64,000 bases of DNA from an uncultured Flavobacteriales bacterium (GTDB taxonomy: Bacteria; Bacteroidota; Bacteroidia; Flavobacteriales; Crocinitomicaceae): contig CAMLFH010000015.1 in NCBI GenBank assembly GCA_946479285.1, positions 1 through 64,000 of the forward strand, read 5' to 3'. Below, piece by piece: positions 32,399-41,206 of this stretch (its first letter is position 1; the number at the start of each line of letters is the position of its first letter). The notes under the pieces are model-generated. The model was given only the letters and a program-made list of their open reading frames with translations. It ran no database searches and was not told the origin of the DNA. Both the position numbers and the translations under genes were made by a program.

Positions 32399-33829
32399 TT
32401 AACCCGCCAACTTGAAAACTGCAGCGATAAAGTTCAAAAAAAGTGTTTGATCAGTTGCATCCAATGCATTTATATCATCCTCTGTAATTTCGGTGAACTT
32501 CTTATATTTTTTTTCTTGCATGATATAAGCTGCAATATCTCCGAATTCATCTTCGTTTTCATCAATAAATAATTGTGCTTTTTCCTTATTAAGGTCACCT
32601 GATAAAGGTTCAGCAATATCACGTACCGTACTTGTGATTTTTCCGGAGGTGATCAGCTCGTCAAAATTTAATTTGCCTGATCTTCCTCCATGTTTCCATG
32701 CAGCTAATCCTGAACTATGAGGTTGATTAGTTGCCGCTCCTCCAGCACCATTATTTGAGGATCCTTTTGCTTCAGAATCGCGTTTTGGGCCGGTTTTTTT
32801 AGGAGATGAAATGATATTAGCCTTAAGAATTTCAGTTCCATTTGTAGCCTCAGTATTTACATCGTTCCATCTTTTTGCTACACATTCAAATGTAGAAGTA
32901 GGTTGATCTGTTGTATCATCCTTAGCTCCGGTTACCTCTACTTTGTAATATACACCTCTGGCAGCTGCTTTAGCATCTACTAAAGCTTTTTTTACACCAT
33001 ATTCCATTTTTCGAAGATGGAGACCATTTGCATAGGAAGTGATCGGGAACAAGTTTTGTTCTACTCCAAAACCTCCCAAATCATGGTTCAATAAATGGCC
33101 TCGAATCATGTTGTCATTTGGAAATGTTTTTCGGATATTTGAAATGAAATCCTTTTGTGGGCCACCCGTTGCAGATCCCTCTATTTTATCATTCGGATCA
33201 AGGAAAGCCTCCATTGTAGTACCAACTGTCTGGTTTTTCTGGCCATTATCTGTATGATCTTTATAAGAATAATTATCCGTGGTATGTTTAATTATTGTTG
33301 CTAATTGGGTGGTAGTTGAATTGGAGCTTTTACCGGTTAAAATTGTCGGAGAGTGTACTGTTTTCATTTGCATCGCCTTTGCACCCATCACATCCGCTTC
33401 TTTTTCCAACCCTCCATCGTCATTGATATTTGTTTTGCCTTTCAATTGTTTGGTAGGCTGCACCCGGCCTTCTTTTTGCTGAACGACATGCCAGGCTTCA
33501 TGCGGCAGGTGTTTTTCCTGTCCGGGTGCCACGTGAATATCGGTTCCCTGAGCGTAAGCATGAGCCTGCAAAGTTGCGGGTTGTGAAGAATTGTAATGTA
33601 CCTTCACATCGTCTAAAGAATGACCTGAAAGGTTTTCAACTCCGGATTTTAGATTATCAGGAAGTCCGGTTTTATTTTCTTTTTGCTGACTTGGTTCTTC
33701 ATTCTCAATTGATCCTAATTGTGCAGTTTCGTGCTTGTAAGCCTGAAGGATCGTACCGGCAGGCGCTTGTTTTTGAGAATGTGATTCTGAAATAGCAGGA
33801 CTACTTTGTTGGTTCGATGATGTTTTCAT
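32399..33829 (-). CDS. eCIS cargo: tag, DUF4157 module and nuclease-like C-terminus, 476 aa
   Basis: Order of parts: disordered start with the tag GTILQAYK (25-32), a conserved DUF4157/eCIS-core module (about 50-152) with LPDNLKSGVENLSGHSLDDV and the metal-protease-like HEAWH (110-114), then a variable region. Residues 240-280 contain RGHLLNHDLGG and NLFPITSYANGLHLRKMEYG, close to the RGHL...N.FPI..N..H pattern of DNA/RNA non-specific endonucleases. DUF4157 proteins are typical eCIS cargo, where the module is thought to assist loading or autoprocessing. The target is unknown. The DUF4157 module is similar in DNA to that of the next cargo gene, suggesting domain exchange. Confidence 0.8.
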   Translation of the reverse strand: MKTSSNQQSSPAISESHSQKQAPAGTILQAYKHETAQLGSIENEEPSQQKENKTGLPDNLKSGVENLSGHSLDDVKVHYNSSQPATLQAHAYAQGTDIHVAPGQEKHLPHEAWHVVQQKEGRVQPTKQLKGKTNINDDGGLEKEADVMGAKAMQMKTVHSPTILTGKSSNSTTTQLATIIKHTTDNYSYKDHTDNGQKNQTVGTTMEAFLDPNDKIEGSATGGPQKDFISNIRKTFPNDNMIRGHLLNHDLGGFGVEQNLFPITSYANGLHLRKMEYGVKKALVDAKAAARGVYYKVEVTGAKDDTTDQPTSTFECVAKRWNDVNTEATNGTEILKANIISSPKKTGPKRDSEAKGSSNNGAGGAATNQPHSSGLAAWKHGGRSGKLNFDELITSGKITSTVRDIAEPLSGDLNKEKAQLFIDENEDEFGDIAAYIMQEKKYKKFTEITEDDINALDATDQTLFLNFIAAVFKLAG

Positions 33830-33843
33830 AACCTTGACTGTAA

Positions 33844-35325
33844 TTAAAGATCAGTTGGAATGGTTTCAGTAGCTTCGTTGTCCGCATGGTAAGGAGTTCC
33901 TGGAATCCATGAGGCAAAATAATAAGTGGCCTCGGAATCGAAATTGGTAGGAAAGGCGTTATCTTTCCAAGTGTTTTCAAAATCTTGAATATCGTCTTCG
34001 ATATTCTGATCAACTGGATTTATGGCACCTCCGTTTTGTTGGCGTTCATGGTCAATATTTCCTTGAACAAAATTGGGAGCTCCTTGGTAATTTCCGATAA
34101 CTTCATAATCCAGCCACAAGTGCTTTGGTAATGCTTTGGTTAATGGATTAATGTAAACTCCGGGCGGATTTACAGAAGCAGTTCCATTGTTTAGTTTTTT
34201 CTTTTTTGTTGGATTTACAGGAGGAAGGTTTGTAACATCTCCATTTGCATCAAGCCAGCCATCATTATGAAACCTCAATGGTAACACATGTACAGGAGGA
34301 ATATTATTAGGATCCCAATAAGTAACAGCTGTTCCGACATCTGTAGTCAATGATTGAGCTTGACCAAGTGAATTCTCATAATCTGCGTTCTCTTCACTGG
34401 CGTGAGAAAGTGAACGGATTACATGATTTTCAACCCGATGAAGATGCGTTGGGTTATTCGCTTTTTGACTACCAAGTAAAATATTACTTGATACATTTTG
34501 AGTGTTTCCTGAGTTCTCCAACCGGTGATTGATAAGATGAAGACGTGTTGAAGTTTGATTTCTTACCGGATCACGCACCAATCCGCCACTTCGCGAAAAC
34601 CCATCTTTGTAGGTCGCTAAATTAGTAGGAGAACCCGGAGCCGAAGCCCCACTGTTTTTACGCTGTCCGTCTGTAATGATTTGATTATCGGATCCACAGT
34701 TGGTGTTCTTCTGAAGTGCTCCTGTTATAAATTGATGACCGCCAAAATTTGTTGCAACCGGATTATCAGTTGTAAACTGGGGACCAGTAAAAACACCTTG
34801 TACAATTGGATTGTCTACTTTTTTGCTAACAGGAATTTGCTGAACTTCCATTCCATTTGAATGGGCCTTTGAACCCATCACATCCGCTTCTTTTTCCAAA
34901 CCTGCATCGTCATTGATGTTTGTTTTACCTTTCAATTGCTTGGTGGGCTGAACCCGCCCTTCTTTTTGCTGAACAACATGCCATGCCTCATGCGGCAGGT
35001 GTTTTTCCTGCCCGGGAGCCACGTGAATATCTGTTCCCTGTGCGTAAGCGTGAGCCTGTAGAGTAGCGGGCTGCGTAGAATTGTAATGCACTTTCACGTC
35101 GTCCATGCTGTGACCGGAAAGATTTTCAACTCCCGACTTTAAATTGTCCGGCAAACCTGTTTTATTTTCCTTTAGCTGGGCAGGTTCTTCTTCGGCAGCA
35201 AGCTGAGCTGTTCCTTCCTTATACGCCTGAAGAATGGAAGTGTCATTCGCCTGGTTTTTTGCTTTTGCCTGGAAAGTAGAACTGTCTGTAGCTACTTGTT
35301 TTGTTGACTGAGCACTTTTTTTCAT
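33844..35325 (-). CDS. eCIS cargo: tag, DUF4157 module and HNH-like C-terminus, 493 aa
   Basis: Same design as its neighbour: tag TSILQAYKEGTAQLA (29-43), DUF4157 module (about 52-155) with HEAWH at 112-116, then a different C-terminal effector region. Residues 258-300 read TSTRLHLINHRLENSG, SSNILLGSQKANNPTHLHRVE, a His/Asn-rich pattern like beta-beta-alpha-metal nucleases; the remaining ~190 residues are Pro/Asn-rich and unassigned. The two DUF4157 modules are almost identical while the C-termini differ, as in polymorphic toxins. No immunity gene is seen, which fits injection into distant cells. Confidence 0.8.
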   Translation of the reverse strand: MKKSAQSTKQVATDSSTFQAKAKNQANDTSILQAYKEGTAQLAAEEEPAQLKENKTGLPDNLKSGVENLSGHSMDDVKVHYNSTQPATLQAHAYAQGTDIHVAPGQEKHLPHEAWHVVQQKEGRVQPTKQLKGKTNINDDAGLEKEADVMGSKAHSNGMEVQQIPVSKKVDNPIVQGVFTGPQFTTDNPVATNFGGHQFITGALQKNTNCGSDNQIITDGQRKNSGASAPGSPTNLATYKDGFSRSGGLVRDPVRNQTSTRLHLINHRLENSGNTQNVSSNILLGSQKANNPTHLHRVENHVIRSLSHASEENADYENSLGQAQSLTTDVGTAVTYWDPNNIPPVHVLPLRFHNDGWLDANGDVTNLPPVNPTKKKKLNNGTASVNPPGVYINPLTKALPKHLWLDYEVIGNYQGAPNFVQGNIDHERQQNGGAINPVDQNIEDDIQDFENTWKDNAFPTNFDSEATYYFASWIPGTPYHADNEATETIPTDL

Positions 35326-35379
35326 AAGCTTGTCCTTTCGTTTAAATTCTTCTGAAAGATGTTCTGTTCTTCATTGAAA

Positions 35380-35583
35380 TCAGCCTGGTAATTCCTCTTC
35401 TTCACCTGCAAGCTGAGCGGTTTCAAATTTCCCCTGAAGTGCTTCTTCTTCCAGACCTGCTAATTGTGCGGTTCCGTTTTTATAAGACTGAAGGATAGAA
35501 CTTTCATTTCCCTGCTTAGTTGCCTTGGCCTGAACCGGATTGCTTTGCTTGCCCGCTGCCTGATTTGATTTTCCTGCTTTCAT
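35380..35583 (-). CDS. Tag-only protein, 67 aa
   Basis: A short protein that repeats the start of the cargo proteins: a disordered Lys/Gln-rich N-terminus (KSNQAAGKQSNPVQAKATK) then SILQSYKNGTAQLAG, and an acidic tail with a second TAQLAG copy, ending EEEELPG. No effector domain follows. It is either a remnant of a deleted cargo gene or a real small component such as a plug or filler of the tube. It lies between tape measure and cargo genes in the operon. Confidence 0.65.
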   Translation of the reverse strand: MKAGKSNQAAGKQSNPVQAKATKQGNESSILQSYKNGTAQLAGLEEEALQGKFETAQLAGEEEELPG

Positions 35584-35610
35584 ATCCTTCGTTTTTAGTT
35601 TGTTTTAATA

Positions 35611-35660
35611 TTTGAACACTTTTGAACCTTCGAAGCTCAGAGAGCGAAGAAGATTTGAAC
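35611..35660. repeat. TTTGAAC repeat with CTTCGAAGCTC hairpin, copy 1
   Basis: TTTTGAACCTTCGAAGCTC (to 35638) and GAGCGAAGAAG (35642-35652) form a hairpin. The same ~36-bp sequence with few changes recurs at 48977-49013, at another junction of the same gene cluster. Confidence 0.65.
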
Positions 35661-35665
35661 TTTTT

Positions 35666-38563
35666 CTACCTCCATTTCACCTGTATAGCTTTTTTCATCC
35701 AGCTGAATTTGATGGTTCTGAAATTCCATGGAACATGATCCAGCAACATGTCGTAAGCTTTGGCTTCAACAGTTAATAGGTATGTGTCTTCCAGTTCTTC
35801 CAATCTTCCTTCCCTGCGGAGGAACCCTTCCTGTAATCCTGCGGGAGTAGTGTTTGTTAATCGTCCCCAATTTTGCAGAACACCCTGCAGCATTCCATCC
35901 ACCGTATTTTTATCTTCCTCATTTAAAACTGATTTTCTTGGAATGGGAATGCCGGTTTTGAAATTGGTCAGGATCTTATTCAATTGCAATGCATATTCCG
36001 GAAATTCGCCCTCTCCGCATCCTGCATATTGCAGCAGGAAAATGCCTTTGATCTGGGCTTCCCGGTTTTTGAATTTTCCGTTTTCGGTCAATTCCATCAT
36101 GGTGAAAAGTCGTGGAAGGAAAGGAGCGAGAAGCACCAAACCTGCGTTGTCGATAAATTGGACTTGTTTGCCGGAATTATCTGACGATTCCATTTCTTCG
36201 GGTAATTCTTCTTCCATAAGCTCTTCTTCTTTTTCTGTTGAAACTAAATCCGCATCTTTTTCAAGTACCTCATGCAATTGTTTCAGAAGTGTCTGCCGGT
36301 CATTTGGAGCAATGAATTCCTTTATGAGCCGTATTTTCTGTTCCCGGCTTAAACTCTTTTGAACCAAATTCCACAATTCCGTCATCAATTCCTTTTGACT
36401 GCGGTGCTTTGCATGCTTGGAAAATCGAAAAATGGTTTGCAAAAAGAGTTGATTGTTGATGTGGATATTCCATTTTCGCCGGATAAAATCAATCATCTGC
36501 CTGGTCGAATCAAGGATAGGAGAGAGGAAGTTCATCCACTCCAAATCTTGTGATAGTGCATTGATCATTGGCATGTTTTGCGCATTTTCAGTGAAATAGT
36601 GTACCAGTAATTTCTTGTTTTCCGCTTGTTTCTTCGAATCGAATTTTTCCGTGGTCCTTCCGGACGCTTTACCCGATTCGATTTTCAACTTAATGGAAGA
36701 CAGGATCTTGTACAGGTTAAAAGGTAGTGAGAAATTTGAATGTTTGAAGTCCAAATAGAAATAATGCACCAATTGTTTCAATGTGAGGTTGTAATGCGCT
36801 CCTGTTTTCTCTAAAATGCGCTGAACAATGGTTTCCTGGTTGAAAACCTGATTTTTGGTATCTTCCAATACATCAAAGAGGAAGCTCCACTTTAAACGTT
36901 GAATGGATCCGATCGTTCGACCTTCTATTTTTGCATTGTTCCCGGATTGGTTCAGGACGTACATGAAGGAAGACAATTCAATGGCTTTGGAAGGAATAAT
37001 AATGGCCAATAAACGATGTCGGGCAGATTCTCCCAAACGGTCCAGCAGCAATTCGCGGAAAAGAGCGGAACTCAGTTTTGTTTTCAGTTCCAGCAATTGG
37101 TCTTTGGTCAGTTTTGTTCGCTCTTCGAGTAAACCAAGCTGAAAACTGATCGAATCAAAGGTTTTAGTTTGTTCCGATTTGGTTTTTCCCTGCACCAATT
37201 CTACATAAAGTTTCTCAATAATCTCACGCAGTCCGTGGTGGCTTTTCCAGGCACTCGTTTCTTTGTAAGCAAAACTTACTAGTTGCCAAATTTCAATATT
37301 GTAACGGGCAGAAAGTCGTTTGAAAACCTGCCAGACCAGGTAATCACGATTAACAGTGGAACTTTTGGAGAGTACCAATAATGGAAGAATAACCTGCCAT
37401 TTGAATACTAAAAAGTCTCCGCTCGCTTTTCCCTGCAAGGCCCCGCTCTGATTCTGTTTGTTTAAATGCAGGGCATATTCCATTACAAAATCAGCATCGG
37501 AAGGAACAAGTAATTTCAACAGGTCAAAAATCTCCGTTTCCCGCAGCGGTTTGATGATTTGAAGTACATTTTTCTCGTTTTCGAGTAAAGCGCGCAGCTG
37601 GTCCAGGTCATTCTCGGGTAGTTTCCCTTCCCCCGAAGCTTTTACTTCGCGTAAAATGGCAGGCCATTCTTCTGGTTTCCGGATCCGGCGTGCCCTGAAT
37701 GAAGTATTCTCTTCCTGTTTCAAATCCAGCAAAATGACTTGTAAACCGGAAGGAATAACGCTTCCAAAACCTTCTTCCAGTAAATAAGTCAACGTTTTCA
37801 ATAACTCGCCATAACGCAGATTGATGTGTGATGCCAGGTTTCCGATCGTTTCCCGTACAAATCCCTTTTTGTTGAAAGTTGTACTCTGATTATTCAGCAA
37901 ATAGGCATAAACGACTTTCCAGATAACGACTCTGCGTTCTTCTTCACGTATTGGAACGCCTGGTGCTTCGGCATATTTGATCTTTAAAAAAACAAGGTAT
38001 GATTGAATGAACGAAAACTCTTCCGGTGCTATGATTTTCACGGTTTCAAGCAAAGCAGTATCTTCAAACTGATAAATCATGCGGTGCTGCATACTGGTGA
38101 AATGTCCGTATGAGCGCAAGAATGCAGTTAATTCTTTTGACCTGTTTTTAAGAACCTGTTTAAAGAGTTCGGTTATGCTTTTGAAGCGTTTTGCCACATT
38201 CCAATCGATGGTTCCATGCAGCAGGAATTTTTTCAGAGCTTCCAGTTGATATGCGGCCTCTTCCAGTCGTTTATCTTCTTTTATAGTCGGATAGAGAATT
38301 TCTTTCAAAATGCTTTCTTCCAGTTTTTCTTCCAGGATCCGTTCAAAGTCTTTTTCAAAATTGTCCTCCGCAATACTTCCAAGATCTACTTCCAACCGGG
38401 AAATCTCGATCTCAAACCCGTGTTGATCGCAGCGCATCAGTACGCGGTCGGCCACAGCAGTAATGTGCTTTTCAGCAAAAAGCTCAAAATCCCGGTACCA
38501 ATTCTGAATAAAATCTTCATTCCTGGCAGAAACATGCAGTGCTATGGACGAAATACTGTTCAC
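35666..38563 (-). CDS. Contractile injection system tape measure protein (Afp14-like), 965 aa
   Basis: A long, almost wholly helical, charged protein. The N-terminus (SIALHVSARNEDFIQNWYRDFE, then AVADRVLMRCDQHGFEIEISRLEVDLG) is typical of eCIS tape measure proteins, and the rest is helical repeats. It determines sheath/tube length and probably sits in the tube lumen before cargo. It overlaps the start region of the preceding baseplate gene by 4 bases. Read length 965 is in the usual range for Afp14-type proteins. Confidence 0.85.
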   Translation of the reverse strand: MNSISSIALHVSARNEDFIQNWYRDFELFAEKHITAVADRVLMRCDQHGFEIEISRLEVDLGSIAEDNFEKDFERILEEKLEESILKEILYPTIKEDKRLEEAAYQLEALKKFLLHGTIDWNVAKRFKSITELFKQVLKNRSKELTAFLRSYGHFTSMQHRMIYQFEDTALLETVKIIAPEEFSFIQSYLVFLKIKYAEAPGVPIREEERRVVIWKVVYAYLLNNQSTTFNKKGFVRETIGNLASHINLRYGELLKTLTYLLEEGFGSVIPSGLQVILLDLKQEENTSFRARRIRKPEEWPAILREVKASGEGKLPENDLDQLRALLENEKNVLQIIKPLRETEIFDLLKLLVPSDADFVMEYALHLNKQNQSGALQGKASGDFLVFKWQVILPLLVLSKSSTVNRDYLVWQVFKRLSARYNIEIWQLVSFAYKETSAWKSHHGLREIIEKLYVELVQGKTKSEQTKTFDSISFQLGLLEERTKLTKDQLLELKTKLSSALFRELLLDRLGESARHRLLAIIIPSKAIELSSFMYVLNQSGNNAKIEGRTIGSIQRLKWSFLFDVLEDTKNQVFNQETIVQRILEKTGAHYNLTLKQLVHYFYLDFKHSNFSLPFNLYKILSSIKLKIESGKASGRTTEKFDSKKQAENKKLLVHYFTENAQNMPMINALSQDLEWMNFLSPILDSTRQMIDFIRRKWNIHINNQLFLQTIFRFSKHAKHRSQKELMTELWNLVQKSLSREQKIRLIKEFIAPNDRQTLLKQLHEVLEKDADLVSTEKEEELMEEELPEEMESSDNSGKQVQFIDNAGLVLLAPFLPRLFTMMELTENGKFKNREAQIKGIFLLQYAGCGEGEFPEYALQLNKILTNFKTGIPIPRKSVLNEEDKNTVDGMLQGVLQNWGRLTNTTPAGLQEGFLRREGRLEELEDTYLLTVEAKAYDMLLDHVPWNFRTIKFSWMKKAIQVKWR

Positions 38564-40458
38564 TGAATATCTTTTAAATAGGGTTTACTGACTCTGAAAA
38601 AAGCATGGATCGATTCTGAAAAATGGATCGTTTTTTTAGTATTGCGCGTTGCCAAAGCTTCACGCCATTTGTAATAGATTTGTTCGAAATCGTAAATGTG
38701 ATCGGGCTGAACACGGTATAACTTAATTCTCAAATGTGCCGGAAGCCGTTCCCTTAATAATTCTTCCAGGCGTTCGTGCATTTGGTTGTTTTCAAAGCGG
38801 CTGGAAGCAACAATAGACAAAGTGTTCCCTTCCGCATCGTCGTGTCTATGGGGATAAGCAAATTGCAGCAAACGATGTTCAACCAGGTAGAACAAATGTC
38901 TTTCCGGATTCAGAAAGCGCATGAAGGCCCAAAAACGATTGGCCGAACGGATCAAATGATCACGGGTTCTGTAGGAACCCAGGATCATCCAGTCTTCTTT
39001 TCCGGGATAGCGGAAGACCAAAATCCAACGGCTGTTTTCACTCAATTGGATCATGCGGTAATTTTCGTCATTCGCTCCAACCTCCAGGAAACTTTCAAAG
39101 AGCGCATTTCTTCGGATCAGGCTGATTTCAGTTTGCAGTGATGCGAAATATTCTTCTTTCCAATCCATTTCCTGTGTTGGAATATTTTGCGGTGTTTCAT
39201 TAAAGATCGGATTGTAGAATACCCCGGAAATAGGAGCTATGCCGAGGTAAACTTCATATTGTTCAAAGAAAACAGAATCGGGAAGTAAATCCAGGTCGTG
39301 TTTTTTAAGCAGGCCGCGAACCGGAATTTCAGATTCGATCTTGCTGCCGTGAAGCAGGGAGAACAACTCTTTGAAGACAATATTGCTTTCGGTTGGACTC
39401 AATTTGTTGAAGGACCGGAAACGGTTCCGGTTCAATTCGGGCAACTCCTGTGTGAGTAAAGTCCGGTAATTGATCTTTGATTTCGAAGGATGAAAATCGT
39501 GGAATAATTGAGCAGTATCTTCTCCGTACAAAGTGTCCAGAATATCAATGAATCCGGATTTCTTGTCCTGTATCGAAGCGGCACTCTGCAATTGATTGCT
39601 CTTGCTGAATTTAGCCCGATCAACCACTTTTTCCACATTTGGAATGGAAATCAGCGAAACTTTTCCTGTTGGCGGAGCATCCGTAAAACTGATAAGCTGC
39701 GGAGTATCCTGGATTTGCCCGGTGACATCTGCCATCATGAAATCCATCAGAAGCAGATAACCTTTTAGCTGAAGCACGTGTGCTGCGTTTCGTTCGGTAG
39801 CTTCCGGCGGCAATCCGCGGTGGCCAATTCCGTAAAAATCCGGAAAATCCAGTTGAAACGAATGGTAATTGTGTATTTTGATCGGATCCTGGGAACTGTC
39901 CAGATCGTATGTTTTCTCAACATGAGGAGCATCCACTTCGTGTTTTTTGCGCTTTCCGGCAGATTTCGTCAGAATTTGAATGTCTTCCCAGCGTAAATCC
40001 TCGCAAAGGTTCCTGTTTTGATGATAGAGTACGAATAGGTCTTCTTTGACATTGTCTTCCGTAATAGCCGGATTTTTGAGTGAAACGGAAGCACGGATTT
40101 TGTAGTATCCATCGGCAAAATCTACCGCACAGCTTTCCAGGTTTTGAATGTTGTCGAGAAATAACTGCTCGTAATCTTCCGGTGTAACGATGGATTGAGC
40201 AAAGATAGTTTCAGCAGGTAAAATACCTTTGCTTGCATATTCGCTGCTGTTCGGTCCAAGGAATGAACGGAAAGGTAGTTCCAGTTTGTACTGAAGCTCA
40301 AACAAAGCATAGTTCATATTGTCTGATATCGTGACACCCGGATCATGGATGTTGTAATCAGTCCACACATCACCGCTTAATTCCTGCAGGCGCTCCAATG
40401 TTTTTTCCTGGAGTTCCTGGTAAAAATTGTCCGTACGTTCTCTTTTTCGAATAAACAT
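38560..40458 (-). CDS. eCIS baseplate protein (Afp12-like, gpJ-related), 632 aa
   Basis: The N-terminal pattern ELSGDVWTDYNIHDPGVTI (about residues 27-45), followed by NYALFELQYKLELPF, is a signature of Afp12/J-family baseplate proteins. The C-terminal region is rich in short strands and contains no enzymatic motif. It overlaps the tape measure gene by 4 bases and lies 3 bases downstream of the 243-aa fibre-like gene. Expected place: baseplate wedge at the particle end that contacts the target or sheath. Confidence 0.8.
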   Translation of the reverse strand: MFIRKRERTDNFYQELQEKTLERLQELSGDVWTDYNIHDPGVTISDNMNYALFELQYKLELPFRSFLGPNSSEYASKGILPAETIFAQSIVTPEDYEQLFLDNIQNLESCAVDFADGYYKIRASVSLKNPAITEDNVKEDLFVLYHQNRNLCEDLRWEDIQILTKSAGKRKKHEVDAPHVEKTYDLDSSQDPIKIHNYHSFQLDFPDFYGIGHRGLPPEATERNAAHVLQLKGYLLLMDFMMADVTGQIQDTPQLISFTDAPPTGKVSLISIPNVEKVVDRAKFSKSNQLQSAASIQDKKSGFIDILDTLYGEDTAQLFHDFHPSKSKINYRTLLTQELPELNRNRFRSFNKLSPTESNIVFKELFSLLHGSKIESEIPVRGLLKKHDLDLLPDSVFFEQYEVYLGIAPISGVFYNPIFNETPQNIPTQEMDWKEEYFASLQTEISLIRRNALFESFLEVGANDENYRMIQLSENSRWILVFRYPGKEDWMILGSYRTRDHLIRSANRFWAFMRFLNPERHLFYLVEHRLLQFAYPHRHDDAEGNTLSIVASSRFENNQMHERLEELLRERLPAHLRIKLYRVQPDHIYDFEQIYYKWREALATRNTKKTIHFSESIHAFFRVSKPYLKDIQ

Positions 40459-40461
40459 AAT

Positions 40462-41193
40462 CTACCGGTTTTCAAGTAATGGATTGTCCCAAAGTGAGGT
40501 GATCGAACCCTGGATTGAAATGTCGTTTCCAAGCATGAAACGCGTTCTGACCTGTAATTTGCAAGCGCGGTCGTTTTTGGATTTTACCCAGCGGATCAGT
40601 AATTTATTTCCAAAAACCCCAAAATGTGATCTGACTCTTCGAATACGCGGTTTTGCCCCGAAACAATGGGTAGCATGAGCAATCAGCACGGCATGTTTTC
40701 CGGTATTGCGCTTTCCCATCACACAAACCACTTCCAAAGCGTGAATTCCTTCCAGGTAATCAGTCAGGTCCTGCCATTTTCCGTTGGCTGTGATTTTTTT
40801 TGTAACCATTCTTCCCGAACGCTGCTCCAAATGCATGGTGCCTTTGACGTGGATGTCCGAACCTTCTTTGCCCAGCTCAATTTCACCGTTTTGCTTCAGA
40901 AGGATCAGCTGCCCTTTTCCGGTATCGTTGACATGGCTTATTTTGAGGTCGTTGTTTAGAACGTCAAATTCCCATTTTCCGCCCATGTCGTCGGTCATGT
41001 TCTGAAGAAAGGTCATGACTGTTCCTTCCTGTTCGGAGATTGGGGCTAGTTTAATTCCGGATTGGGCGTCTTTGGAAAAACCGTCATCCAGGATATTGAC
41101 TGTTGAATCAATTAAATTCTTAAAATCGTCGGCAGTCGGACGCTGCCCTTTGCTAAAGCCCTCAATTAATGTATTTCTGTTTCTGATAGCCAT
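40462..41193 (-). CDS. eCIS-associated fibre/adaptor-like protein, 243 aa
   Basis: The N-terminus GFSKGQRPTADDFKNLIDSTVN is a block common to Bacteroidota tail-fibre-associated proteins. The middle is beta-rich with SDIHVKGTMHLEQRSG, and the C-terminal part is basic and rich in His/Arg (HATHCFGAKPRIRRVRSHFG). No enzyme motif is present. The position between the two large baseplate genes suggests a structural or fibre adaptor role. I cannot name the family with confidence. Confidence 0.6.
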   Translation of the reverse strand: MAIRNRNTLIEGFSKGQRPTADDFKNLIDSTVNILDDGFSKDAQSGIKLAPISEQEGTVMTFLQNMTDDMGGKWEFDVLNNDLKISHVNDTGKGQLILLKQNGEIELGKEGSDIHVKGTMHLEQRSGRMVTKKITANGKWQDLTDYLEGIHALEVVCVMGKRNTGKHAVLIAHATHCFGAKPRIRRVRSHFGVFGNKLLIRWVKSKNDRACKLQVRTRFMLGNDISIQGSITSLWDNPLLENR

Positions 41194-41206
41194 GATTGGA
41201 GTTGTT

